Below, in pieces: positions 1-6,492 of a stretch of DNA of 11,054 nt. Position 1 is the first letter of the stretch; the number at the start of each line of letters is the position of its first letter. A program made the translations under genes and the position numbers. A model generated the notes under the pieces. It was not told the origin of the DNA, made no database searches, and saw only the letters and a list, made by a program, of their open reading frames with translations. The stretch comes from Psychrobacter sp. (GTDB lineage: Bacteria; Pseudomonadota; Gammaproteobacteria; Pseudomonadales; Moraxellaceae): positions 1 to 11,054 of the forward strand of contig NZ_JAKDJE010000088.1 in NCBI RefSeq assembly GCF_030454045.1. The letters are read 5' to 3'.

Positions 1-53
1 GAACAATTTTAGCGATCAGCAGTGCCTATTTGCGAATGTTCAACACGCCCTAG
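1..53 (+). mobile_element. Possible right end of an insertion sequence (IS5-like), mostly outside the window
   Basis: The first bases read in frame 3 as a short C-terminal peptide, TILAISSAYLRMFNTP, ending at a TAG at 51-53. In many IS5-family elements the transposase stop codon lies inside or beside the terminal inverted repeat, and the peptide then ends in a motif such as FxNTP. Read on the minus strand, the outer edge starts GGGCGTGTTGAACATTCG, which resembles such a terminal repeat, and a CTAG lies exactly at the boundary (50-53). This is inference from general resemblance: only about 50 bases are visible and the matching opposite end cannot be seen. Alternatively it is plain intergenic sequence downstream of rsmE. 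Confidence 0.3.
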
Positions 54-151
54 TCATTTTCTAAAGCTAAGTTGTACCCAAAACAGCTCTTGTGTTTTTG
101 TACTCCTGCACTCTTGGGAATGGCAAATATATTAACGAATACCAAACCAAT

Positions 152-874
152 TTAGAGCAGCCATTGCCCTAACATAACATTGACCGCCGCTTCTGTACGC
201 AAGATACGCGGCCCTATATGTACTGGCGTGCACCCGTGTGCGGCGAGTAGCGCTATCTCATAATCGATCCAACCGCCTTCAGCACCGATGCAGACCAAAC
301 TGGGCAGTTCTAATGTTGTATCTAATTGTCGAAATTCAGAAAATGACTGCTCAGCATAAGGGTGTGCAACGATGGCTTGATTACTCACCAAACTGGTAAG
401 CGTATCCTCGACAAATGGCTTAAAACGTTTTTGTAGCGTAATACGAGGTGCAATCGTATCAACCCCTTGTTGCAACCCTTCTAATACAAACTCATCAAGA
501 CGCTCAAGCATCGGACTTTGCCAATAGCTTTTTTGCGTGCGATAGCTGTTGACAAGCACGATGTCGCGTACGCCAAGCGCCGTCATATCCATGATCAAAC
601 GCCGCAATACTTTGGGCCGTGGCAATGCTAAAACCACGGTTAGATCCAGTTTATCAGGCGGGGTAATACCGAGTTGAACATCGTATAACTGAATACTATC
701 AGCAGCAATATCCTCAATGACAGCCGTACCAAGATTGCCACCTAGCTGCCCTATTTTGAGCGTATCACCAACTTTTGCGCCCAGTATGTTATTCACGTGA
801 TCGACTTGCACCACGTCATTGATTTGCGCTTTACTTGTGGAGAAATTTTCAACGGGCAGTAATATACAATTCAT
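152..874 (-). CDS. rsmE: 16S rRNA (uracil-1498-N3)-methyltransferase family protein (RsmE-like)
   Basis: The 240-residue protein belongs to the RsmE branch of the SPOUT (trefoil-knot) RNA methyltransferases, which use S-adenosylmethionine to methylate N3 of U1498 in 16S rRNA. An N-terminal PUA-like barrel (about 1-75) is followed by the SPOUT domain. The knot signatures are IGAEGGW (197-202) and IGPRILRTEAA (220-230), matching the family's IGPEGG and LGxRILRTETA. It differs from E. coli RsmE in carrying LPRPKVLRR (84-92) at the start of the SPOUT domain, and the usual HVLR region reads HVNNIL, so it appears to be a divergent subfamily and its exact target base is less certain than its fold. 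Its ATG overlaps the waaA stop as ATGA, implying translational coupling. Length is close to the family norm (about 240). Confidence 0.85.
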   Translation of the reverse strand: MNCILLPVENFSTSKAQINDVVQVDHVNNILGAKVGDTLKIGQLGGNLGTAVIEDIAADSIQLYDVQLGITPPDKLDLTVVLALPRPKVLRRLIMDMTALGVRDIVLVNSYRTQKSYWQSPMLERLDEFVLEGLQQGVDTIAPRITLQKRFKPFVEDTLTSLVSNQAIVAHPYAEQSFSEFRQLDTTLELPSLVCIGAEGGWIDYEIALLAAHGCTPVHIGPRILRTEAAVNVMLGQWLL

Positions 875-2472
875 AATATCTCTTGCCCTAAATTTTGAGG
901 AAAATATTGCTCAATAACGTCCTCAATCATCGTAAACTGACGAGTCAACACTGCTTGCTGTTGTACGGTTATTGTCTCACCCGCCTGTCCTGCCTGCGTC
1001 GCCAATGGTAAATCATTTAACCAAGCCTCTAGCTGCTGACAAATAAGTGCGATGTCATCAGTGCTATCAGTACCTGGTTGATGATTTACTGTACTTTTAG
1101 CGCACTCATTTGAGCTATTTATCGTCATTGGACGATAAAACTCATTGTTTGGCTGATATAAAGCCCCTACCTCGGCCAGCTTATCGACCACGCTTTGGCA
1201 CGATTGGGTGTAACGACCCATGATAATAGGCGTTGCCACGCTCGCAGGTTCAACTGGATTGTGTCCGCCTATGTCTACTAGCGACCCTCCAACCAATGCG
1301 ACATTTGCCAGTGTATACCAAGTCATCATCTCCCCCATGCTGTCCGCCAGATAGACTTGCGTGTCTGCATTGATGGCCTCATCAAGACTGCGCCGTGCCA
1401 TTGTTAAACCAGTCTTTTCGATCAATGCTGCAACTTCATCAAAACGCTCAGGATGTCTAGGCACGATGATCAGCAACGTATTGGCTAGTGATGACTGCGA
1501 TAAGATCTGCTGATGTAACGATAGCGCCGTCTCTTCTTCGCCGTTATGAGTGCTTGCTGCCACCCAAACTGGTCGGCCTGCTATCGCAAACGCTTTTGCC
1601 AGCTCATTTTTTTTAGCAAGCGCATTTTTTTTAGAGGGTATCTGCACACTTGCATCTTTTGCATCAACAGCTAAATTATCGGAATCGATAGCTTCCACAT
1701 CAATTTTAGGCGTATTGATGACCCACTTTAGCGACCCTGCCACGCGGATCTGTGCGCTATCCGCCCCTAATTGACGAAAGCGTTTGGCAGAATCGCTGTC
1801 TTGCGCAATGATGAGCGCAAGGTTTTTCATCATGCTGGTACTCACCGCACCGATTTTTTGATAACTTTTAAAAGAAGACGCCGAGAGACGACCATTGACT
1901 AAGATACTTGGTATCTGATGCTCAGCAAGCTTGGTCAAGATATTCGCCCATAGTTCAGTTTCGACAAACAGTGCGGCGATAGGCTGTACATGCGTCAAAA
2001 ATGTCTCAATCACGGCAGGAGTATCAACGGGGACATAGCTGTGACTCATACGACCTTGAGCGATTGCATCTGCAAACCGACTGGCACCGCGAGCAAAACC
2101 TGTCTGCGTGGTGTTGGTCAACCATATCTGATAGCCACTAGCCAGTAATGCGTCTAATAAAGGTGCAACCGTATTGGTCTCACCCAACGATACCGCATGA
2201 CACCAAATCACACCTTTATTACTGTGACCAGTAATCGCTGGACGCGGTGGATATTGTTTGCCAAAACGCTGCGCCACTTCTTGCTGATAATTGTCACGTT
2301 TGTGAGAGCGCCGCCATACTTGCAGACGGTATAGCGGCTTTAACACACCGATCAGAAACTGATAATAAAATGGCGTCTGATACACCGCACGATCAGTCAG
2401 TGGCTTATTGTCTAGTAGCATGGTATCAGTGGAGTTGGACGAGGCGTCAGATGGGGTATGAGATGATGGCAT
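871..2472 (-). CDS. waaA: 3-deoxy-D-manno-octulosonic acid (Kdo) transferase, with two extra inserts
   Basis: WaaA (KdtA) moves Kdo from CMP-Kdo to lipid A precursor at the inner face of the cytoplasmic membrane, the first step of LPS core synthesis. Visible hallmarks are the N-terminal hydrophobic, basic segment (about 33-58), SLGET with the predicted catalytic Glu98, ETELW (171-175), GSLKW (246-250), STHNGEE (308-313 region), RHPERF (339-344), and the nucleotide-sugar binding stretch GGSLVDIGGHNPVEPA (395-410). At 533 residues it is about 100 longer than the E. coli enzyme (about 425). The excess is a polar N-terminal extension (about 30), a charged insert at about 255-295, and a second insert at about 441-472. 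The first insert contains a tandem KKNALA-KKNELA repeat encoded by two A8 runs. No clear Shine-Dalgarno precedes the chosen ATG; Met18 is an alternative start. It is followed by rsmE with a 4-base overlap. Confidence 0.93.
   Translation of the reverse strand: MPSSHTPSDASSNSTDTMLLDNKPLTDRAVYQTPFYYQFLIGVLKPLYRLQVWRRSHKRDNYQQEVAQRFGKQYPPRPAITGHSNKGVIWCHAVSLGETNTVAPLLDALLASGYQIWLTNTTQTGFARGASRFADAIAQGRMSHSYVPVDTPAVIETFLTHVQPIAALFVETELWANILTKLAEHQIPSILVNGRLSASSFKSYQKIGAVSTSMMKNLALIIAQDSDSAKRFRQLGADSAQIRVAGSLKWVINTPKIDVEAIDSDNLAVDAKDASVQIPSKKNALAKKNELAKAFAIAGRPVWVAASTHNGEEETALSLHQQILSQSSLANTLLIIVPRHPERFDEVAALIEKTGLTMARRSLDEAINADTQVYLADSMGEMMTWYTLANVALVGGSLVDIGGHNPVEPASVATPIIMGRYTQSCQSVVDKLAEVGALYQPNNEFYRPMTINSSNECAKSTVNHQPGTDSTDDIALICQQLEAWLNDLPLATQAGQAGETITVQQQAVLTRQFTMIEDVIEQYFPQNLGQEIL
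1605..1640 (-). repeat. Tandem 18-bp repeat with two A8 tracts inside waaA
   Basis: On the plus strand the 12-mer cattttttttag occurs at 1605-1616 and again at 1623-1634, a period of exactly 18 bases (six codons). On the coding strand this gives two runs of eight A and encodes KKNALA followed by KKNELA (about residues 281-292). The period keeps frame, so loss or gain of one unit would leave waaA intact, whereas single-base slippage in either A8 run would truncate the enzyme. Confidence 0.75.
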
Positions 2473-2518
2473 GGAGTAGCCCAGATTAGTGATGAATCAA
2501 ACAGCAGAAAGGTAAATA

Positions 2519-2553
2519 TAAAAACGCGCCAATTCTACCTGAAATCAGCGCGT
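2519..2553 (-). terminator. Rho-independent terminator downstream of the Sel1-repeat gene
   Basis: On the minus strand the arms ACGCGC (2553-2548) and GCGCGT (2529-2524) pair. The pairing continues inward through TGATTT and GAATTG with three G-T wobbles, giving a stem of about 12 bp around the loop CAGGTA. A run of T (plus-strand A at 2520-2524) follows directly. It lies after the Sel1-repeat gene and before waaA, so waaA and rsmE should need their own promoter in the roughly 50 bases before the waaA start. I could not identify a convincing one. Confidence 0.7.
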
Positions 2554-2558
2554 AACCA

Positions 2559-2576
2559 TAAACTTTTAAAAGTTTA
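2559..2576. repeat. 18-bp perfect AT-rich palindrome between the Sel1-repeat gene and waaA
   Basis: The sequence taaacttttaaaagttta is identical to its reverse complement across all 18 bases. It sits between the stop of the Sel1-repeat gene and the terminator hairpin. It could extend the terminator structure, or be a protein binding site. Because it is almost pure A and T, chance cannot be excluded. Confidence 0.5.
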
Positions 2577-2591
2577 CTGAGTAAATAGCGA

Positions 2592-4091
2592 TTAGACGAT
2601 AATCAGTATCAGTACCGCAACCACGATCACTGCACCAAACAGTAACTGATAGCGCTTGATACTGTGCTGCTCTTGTTTTTGCGTCGTGATCAGCGCCTGC
2701 GCCTGCTCCCATTGATATACAAGGTTTTTGGCTTCTACATGACCATTGTCAGCCGCTTGCTCTAGCCAGTATTTACCACTATCTATATCTTGAGGAATAC
2801 CAACACCTTGATAGTAGAGCTTGCTAAGTAAGCGCTGGGCACGGCTGTCGTTTTTGCTAGCGGCTTGCTTCACCCATTCCACACCAGATTTTTTAGCGTC
2901 CTTGTCATCTGCCGTGAGTCCTTCGCCAAGCAACTCATACATGGCTAAGCGCAGCATGGCAGCCGTATTACCCGCTTCTGCAGCCGCCTGTAATGCTAGC
3001 AATGCTTTATTTTTTGCTGCTATATGATCGTCTGAAAAGACCAATTGATCTCGTGGCTTGTCCTGCTTGGCAATGTGCCGCTCAAACTGATCGAGGACTT
3101 TGCAAGCCTGCTGATATTCAGTCACGCCTGCTGTTTGCGGCACCTCAATCTCATCTAACTCTATGAGCAGCTGGGTAAATAGCTCTGGTGTCGGTGGGGT
3201 TTTCACAAATGACTTAGATTTAATAACTGGCGATTCTACCTTCGTCAGCTCAGGTTTTATTTGAAGCTCTGGTTGGCGCGGTGCGGTACTCACTAATGGT
3301 TTAGATACAGTAGTTGCAGCAGAAGGGCGCTCGATATTGGCTGATACTATATTAACATCATCGAATTCATTATTTACTGGTACGTCCTCTGATGCCTCAT
3401 AATGACTAGCAGGTTGACTTGTACTGATAGTCGTACTCAAATCTGTCGTTGAGTGAATGCTTTGGATCGTATTATGCGTTGCTGACCCAGTCTTTAAATA
3501 ACTAAGAGTATCTGGATTACTCGCTTGATCCGATAAATCTGGCAATCTTGCGCTAACTGCTTGGTATAGTCCACTCGCCGCCTGTCCCCCTTGTACCGCT
3601 TCAAACGGCCGATCAATATTGCCAAATAAACGCAGCCCTATTGGCTCTAAAGGAAAAAATAAAGGCAGCGCATCAGTAGCCGCATTATTATCACCATAGC
3701 CAACGGCCATATGCTGATAAAAGTCATCGGTAATCAATGACAACTCAGGATAGCGTTTGCGTAGCTCAAACTGCCCATACCAATGGGGCTTATTTTGCCA
3801 CTGCTGTGCCAATACGCGGCCCGCATAAAATCCCAAAAACACCATAAAGTTGCGATAGTGCTCATCGACCAGTAATTTCGCCTCATCCCATATACCGCCC
3901 TTCACTATGTCACGGCGCACCTGAGATAACAACGTGTCGATACGCTGTAAGCTCTCAAGCGACTCATCCAGCGCACAATCATGTAGCGCTGTCTCATAAG
4001 CGATACCACCTGCAACAGGACGCCCAGCTAAAAAATCTTGCCAGTAGCCTTCTGCAATATAATCGAGTGGTGTTAAGGGCGAGGCAGACAT
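2592..4091 (-). CDS. Sel1-repeat protein with C-terminal membrane anchor
   Basis: I do not recognise a named family for the whole 499-residue protein. Residues 1-185 form a compact, aromatic-rich N-terminal region (YWQDFLAG, HYRNFMVFLGFYAGR, WYGQFELRKRYPEL). A low-complexity Ser/Thr/Pro/Glu-rich linker follows (about 186-300). Residues about 372-460 contain two good and one partial Sel1-type TPR-like helical repeats, with hallmarks such as AMYELLGEG, LYYQGVGIPQD and YWLEQAADNGHVEA. The last 19 residues (481-499) are a hydrophobic helix with almost nothing after it, as in tail-anchored membrane proteins, and there is no N-terminal signal peptide. This suggests a cytoplasm-facing scaffold on the inner membrane. 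Sel1 repeats generally mediate protein contacts; the partner is unknown. It has its own promoter, a usable AGGA 11 bases before the ATG, and a downstream terminator. Confidence 0.8.
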   Translation of the reverse strand: MSASPLTPLDYIAEGYWQDFLAGRPVAGGIAYETALHDCALDESLESLQRIDTLLSQVRRDIVKGGIWDEAKLLVDEHYRNFMVFLGFYAGRVLAQQWQNKPHWYGQFELRKRYPELSLITDDFYQHMAVGYGDNNAATDALPLFFPLEPIGLRLFGNIDRPFEAVQGGQAASGLYQAVSARLPDLSDQASNPDTLSYLKTGSATHNTIQSIHSTTDLSTTISTSQPASHYEASEDVPVNNEFDDVNIVSANIERPSAATTVSKPLVSTAPRQPELQIKPELTKVESPVIKSKSFVKTPPTPELFTQLLIELDEIEVPQTAGVTEYQQACKVLDQFERHIAKQDKPRDQLVFSDDHIAAKNKALLALQAAAEAGNTAAMLRLAMYELLGEGLTADDKDAKKSGVEWVKQAASKNDSRAQRLLSKLYYQGVGIPQDIDSGKYWLEQAADNGHVEAKNLVYQWEQAQALITTQKQEQHSIKRYQLLFGAVIVVAVLILIIV

Positions 4092-4121
4092 AGACAGGCG
4101 TGTCCTTTTTTAGATAAGTTG

Positions 4122-4150
4122 ATTATAGAGGCAGTGATAATGATTGAAAA
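4122..4150 (-). promoter_or_regulatory. Sigma70-type promoter for the Sel1-repeat gene
   Basis: Reading the minus strand, TTTTCA (4150-4145) is followed after 17 bases by a perfect TATAAT (4127-4122). The -35 matches the consensus at four of six positions. The predicted transcript would begin near 4115, giving a leader of about 25 bases with an AGGA ahead of the ATG. Confidence 0.6.
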
Positions 4151-4171
4151 TATGAGCATAAGAAACACGGA

Positions 4172-4188
4172 TAGGTTACCTTAACCTA
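4172..4188. other. 7-bp stem-loop between cls and the Sel1-repeat gene
   Basis: taggtta (4172-4178) and taaccta (4182-4188) pair perfectly around a 3-base loop, 13 bases after the cls stop codon. No T-run follows on either strand, so it is not a standard intrinsic terminator. It may stabilise the 3' end of the cls message. Confidence 0.4.
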
Positions 4189-4200
4189 AAATTGAGCGTG

Positions 4201-5841
4201 CTACAATAAAGGACTAAACAAGCGTACAACATTATCAAATAAGCGTTTTGACCCATGGCGCTGCTGCCACTCCTCATTATCCAAGAGACGACAGTTCTGT
4301 AAGTAAACTTCCTGACAGTCAGCCACTTGAGCGACTATCTCTGGCGTATAAATCGCCAAGCTGACTTCCATATTTAAATAAAAACTGCGCATATCAATAT
4401 TGACCGTACCAAACAGGCAGTAGTCGTCATCGATAACCACGGTTTTCGCATGTAGCAACCCTCCTCGAAATAGCGCAATGGTGACGCCAGCATCCAGTAG
4501 CTCTTGATAATAAGCTTGAGAAGCATGCTGCACCAAAAACGAATCGACTTTTTCAGGAACAATAATCGTCACCTCAACGCCGCGCTTAGCCGCTATCGTC
4601 AGTGCACCTGATAGCGACTCATCGGGTACAAAGTATGGGGTGGTGATACGTATGCGCTTATTGGCACGGTGAATCACAGTCACTAACGTATTGTAAATCA
4701 CATGCGCTGTCAGCTGCGGTGCTGACGGTATGAGCTGTGCCATCACGTTATCTACGACAGGCATCTTTGGTATCACAATTGAAGTGCTACCGATATCTGG
4801 CTGCTCATGATAATCAATCGTATCTCCCAACACCTTTACTCGACTATTCAAATCGTTAATGGTTGGGTCCATCACATACAATTTACGCGTGTAATTGTTA
4901 ACTCGCTGATGTAGCTCAGCAAGATTGTCATTATTTTCAGCGCCGATATCAGTAACAATAACTTTGGCCATTGCCGTATTGATACTGATAGCCTCTTGAC
5001 TGACCGTTCGTATGGCCACATCAATCCACTGTCCAACGTTTTTATTTTGTTTAAAAAACCGTGGATCAACCAAATTAAAGCTACCGATATAGCCAATATA
5101 CTCATCGATGACCACCATCTTACGATGATTGCGTAAATCAGAGCGCTTAAATAGTGTCTTTAATAGACCTACTGGCAACGATTGATGGACAAAAACACCC
5201 GCTTTTTCTAACTTATGATGGGCACTACTATTAATAAAACTAAAACTGCCTACGCTATCAGCTAATATATGACACTCAACGCCGCGCTGAGCCGCTATGG
5301 ACAGCGCTTCTATCACATCGAGCACTTGTCCTTTTGGATATACAATATAAAACTCCATAAAGACGGTCCGCTGTGCGGCGTGGATATCCTCTATCAAACG
5401 CTGAAAAATCAATGCAGGGTCTGTTAGCAGTTGCATTTGATGGTCAGGAAACACCCCAAACCCTGTCCAGCGCGTTCCTATTTGGCTCACACCGCGGTAT
5501 TTGATGGGTAGCAGATCTTGTCCTTTATCAAACACCAGATGCTCGCGCCGTGCCATGTCATTCATCATGAGGCTTGCTTGATCCACGCGCTCACGGTAGC
5601 GTCGTCCAATCATCGGCTCGCCTAGTAGTATGTATGCAATCAGACCGAACACGGGCACGGTATAAAGCACTGCAATCCAAGCAATGGATACACCAATATT
5701 ACGCTGCACTGATACAACGCGTAACGTCATAACAATCATCAGTATAATATGAAATATCAGACCTAGACCTGCGTACTCTCCCCACGTCCAGTTGGTAAAG
5801 ATCTGCCCAATCAGAAAAATATCTATGCCAACCTCCATCAT
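4201..5841 (-). CDS. cls: Cardiolipin synthase (phospholipase D family)
   Basis: The 546-residue membrane protein should make cardiolipin from phosphatidylglycerol in the inner membrane. Two N-terminal transmembrane helices (about 22-40 and 50-73) are followed by two phospholipase D domains. The HxKxxxxD motifs are complete: H239, K241, D246, followed by GSFN, and H464, K466, D471, followed by GTVNIDMRS. Other shared marks are VDPRFFKQ, GQWID and TTPYFVP, and the C-terminus ends LFSPLL as in E. coli ClsA. It is about 60 residues longer than ClsA (486), and most of the excess lies between the two PLD domains (about 293-360). Two ATG codons are adjacent at the start (5841 and 5838); a weak GAG precedes them. 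Whether it is the ClsA orthologue or a paralogue cannot be decided here. Confidence 0.92.
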   Translation of the reverse strand: MMEVGIDIFLIGQIFTNWTWGEYAGLGLIFHIILMIVMTLRVVSVQRNIGVSIAWIAVLYTVPVFGLIAYILLGEPMIGRRYRERVDQASLMMNDMARREHLVFDKGQDLLPIKYRGVSQIGTRWTGFGVFPDHQMQLLTDPALIFQRLIEDIHAAQRTVFMEFYIVYPKGQVLDVIEALSIAAQRGVECHILADSVGSFSFINSSAHHKLEKAGVFVHQSLPVGLLKTLFKRSDLRNHRKMVVIDEYIGYIGSFNLVDPRFFKQNKNVGQWIDVAIRTVSQEAISINTAMAKVIVTDIGAENNDNLAELHQRVNNYTRKLYVMDPTINDLNSRVKVLGDTIDYHEQPDIGSTSIVIPKMPVVDNVMAQLIPSAPQLTAHVIYNTLVTVIHRANKRIRITTPYFVPDESLSGALTIAAKRGVEVTIIVPEKVDSFLVQHASQAYYQELLDAGVTIALFRGGLLHAKTVVIDDDYCLFGTVNIDMRSFYLNMEVSLAIYTPEIVAQVADCQEVYLQNCRLLDNEEWQQRHGSKRLFDNVVRLFSPLL

Positions 5842-5867
5842 TCATGCTCAAAAAACAAAGTATCCGT

Positions 5868-5895
5868 AGTATAGTAGCTTTTCGCTGTCAAACAA
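5868..5895 (-). promoter_or_regulatory. Tentative promoter for cls
   Basis: On the minus strand TATACT (5873-5868) is a good -10. The hexamer TTGTTT (5895-5890) lies 16 bases upstream. A perfect TTGACA (5891-5886) overlaps it but is only 12 bases from TATACT and 21 from the next candidate, GATACT, so neither pairing is ideal. Position just ahead of cls supports a promoter here. Confidence 0.35.
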
Positions 5896-5910
5896 CTGCT
5901 AACAATCATA

Positions 5911-6013
5911 ACCTGCCTCTAAAAAATACAAGTAAGTATCTACCATATATTACTGTTTTTAATACCATTAAAAATTTATTTCCGATTATTTCATAAAATA
6001 GTCAAAATAACAT
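5911..6013. other. AT-rich gene-free stretch between the divergent cls and tRNA promoters
   Basis: No open frame of note lies here. The sequence is strongly AT-rich with A and T tracts (for example 5921-5926 and 5957-5978), immediately upstream of the tRNA -35 box. This is the typical position and composition of an UP element that binds the RNA polymerase alpha C-terminal domain, as at strong stable-RNA promoters. The UP role is inferred. Confidence 0.4.
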
Positions 6014-6041
6014 TTGACAGCCAAGTGTAAATCTATATAAT
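6014..6041 (+). promoter_or_regulatory. Consensus sigma70 promoter for the tRNA-Val/tRNA-Asp operon
   Basis: TTGACA (6014-6019) and TATAAT (6036-6041) both match the sigma70 consensus perfectly and are separated by 16 bases. The start of transcription should be near 6048. No protein gene lies downstream before the two tRNAs, so the promoter serves them through a leader of about 210 bases. No clear GC-rich discriminator of the stringent type follows the -10. Confidence 0.85.
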
Positions 6042-6087
6042 ACACACCCACAGCAAGAGGACTTACTTAGATAAGCCCAGCTGATAA

Positions 6088-6246
6088 ATTAACATTGAGT
6101 GTGACAGCTAATGTTAATGAAGCAATACAGAAATTCTATTTAAAGAATTTCTCTTGTAGTAGAAGTTATACCTTGTATTAGGTACTGAGCTTCTAGAATT
6201 TACAAAAATGTAAATTCTCTTGCGCTCGGACGAAGCAGTGCTTCGT
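6088..6246 (+). other. Hairpin-rich 5' leader of the tRNA transcript
   Basis: Five inverted repeats fill the leader: 6088-6118 (9-bp stem, attaacatt with aatgttaat); 6129-6152 (8 bp, agaaattc with gaatttct); 6160-6195 (6-bp outer stem and 4-bp inner stem); 6195-6218 (10-bp perfect stem around aaaa); and 6230-6246 (7 bp, acgaagc with gcttcgt, 3-base loop). The second and fourth hairpins share the arms agaattt and aaattct (6144-6150 with 6212-6218; 6131-6137 with 6195-6201), so they could pair with each other instead. No T-run follows any stem, so none is a plain intrinsic terminator. Processing by RNases would remove the leader from mature tRNA-Val. It does not match any riboswitch or leader RNA that I recognise. 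Confidence 0.55.
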
Positions 6247-6260
6247 TTGCTCCTCGCTCA

Positions 6261-6336
6261 GGGTGATTAGCTCAGTTGGTAGAGCGTCTGCCTTACACGC
6301 AGAATGTCGGCGGTTCGAATCCGTCATCACCCACCA
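6261..6336 (+). tRNA. tRNA-Val (anticodon UAC)
   Basis: A complete 76-base cloverleaf is visible. The acceptor stem is GGGTGAT with ATCACCC, the D-arm is GCTC/GAGC, and the anticodon stem is TCTGC/GCAGA around the loop CTTACAC, which gives anticodon TAC. The T-arm is GGCGG TTCGAAT CCGTC with one G-U pair. Discriminator A is followed by an encoded CCA. It decodes GUA and, by wobble, other Val codons. It is the first tRNA of a two-gene operon. Confidence 0.97.
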
Positions 6337-6373
6337 CTTACTAGCTTGTGGCAAAAAAAGCTAAACGACCTAA

Positions 6374-6450
6374 GCAGCGGTAGTTCAGTTGGTTAGAATA
6401 CCGGCCTGTCACGCCGGGGGTCGCGGGTTCGAGTCCCGTCCGCTGCGCCA
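6374..6450 (+). tRNA. tRNA-Asp (anticodon GUC)
   Basis: A complete 77-base cloverleaf. The acceptor stem is GCAGCGG with CCGCTGC and the anticodon stem CCGGC/GCCGG surrounds the loop CTGTCAC, giving anticodon GTC. The T-arm is GCGGG TTCGAGT CCCGT. Discriminator G, an identity element for aspartyl-tRNA synthetase, is followed by an encoded CCA. It lies 37 bases after tRNA-Val and should be cotranscribed with it. Confidence 0.97.
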
Positions 6451-6492
6451 TATTTAAAACGAATTTAAACTGTTAAGTTTAAGCAAGTTTCG

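Noticed and set aside
1550..2489. Plus-strand open frames opposite waaA (1550-1774 and 2247-2489)
   Set aside because: They lie fully or mostly antisense to a strongly supported gene, have no ribosome binding site, and resemble no known protein.
6112..6144. Short frame MLMKQYRNSI in the tRNA leader as an attenuator peptide
   Set aside because: No Shine-Dalgarno, no run of Val or Asp codons, and no terminator hairpin after it.
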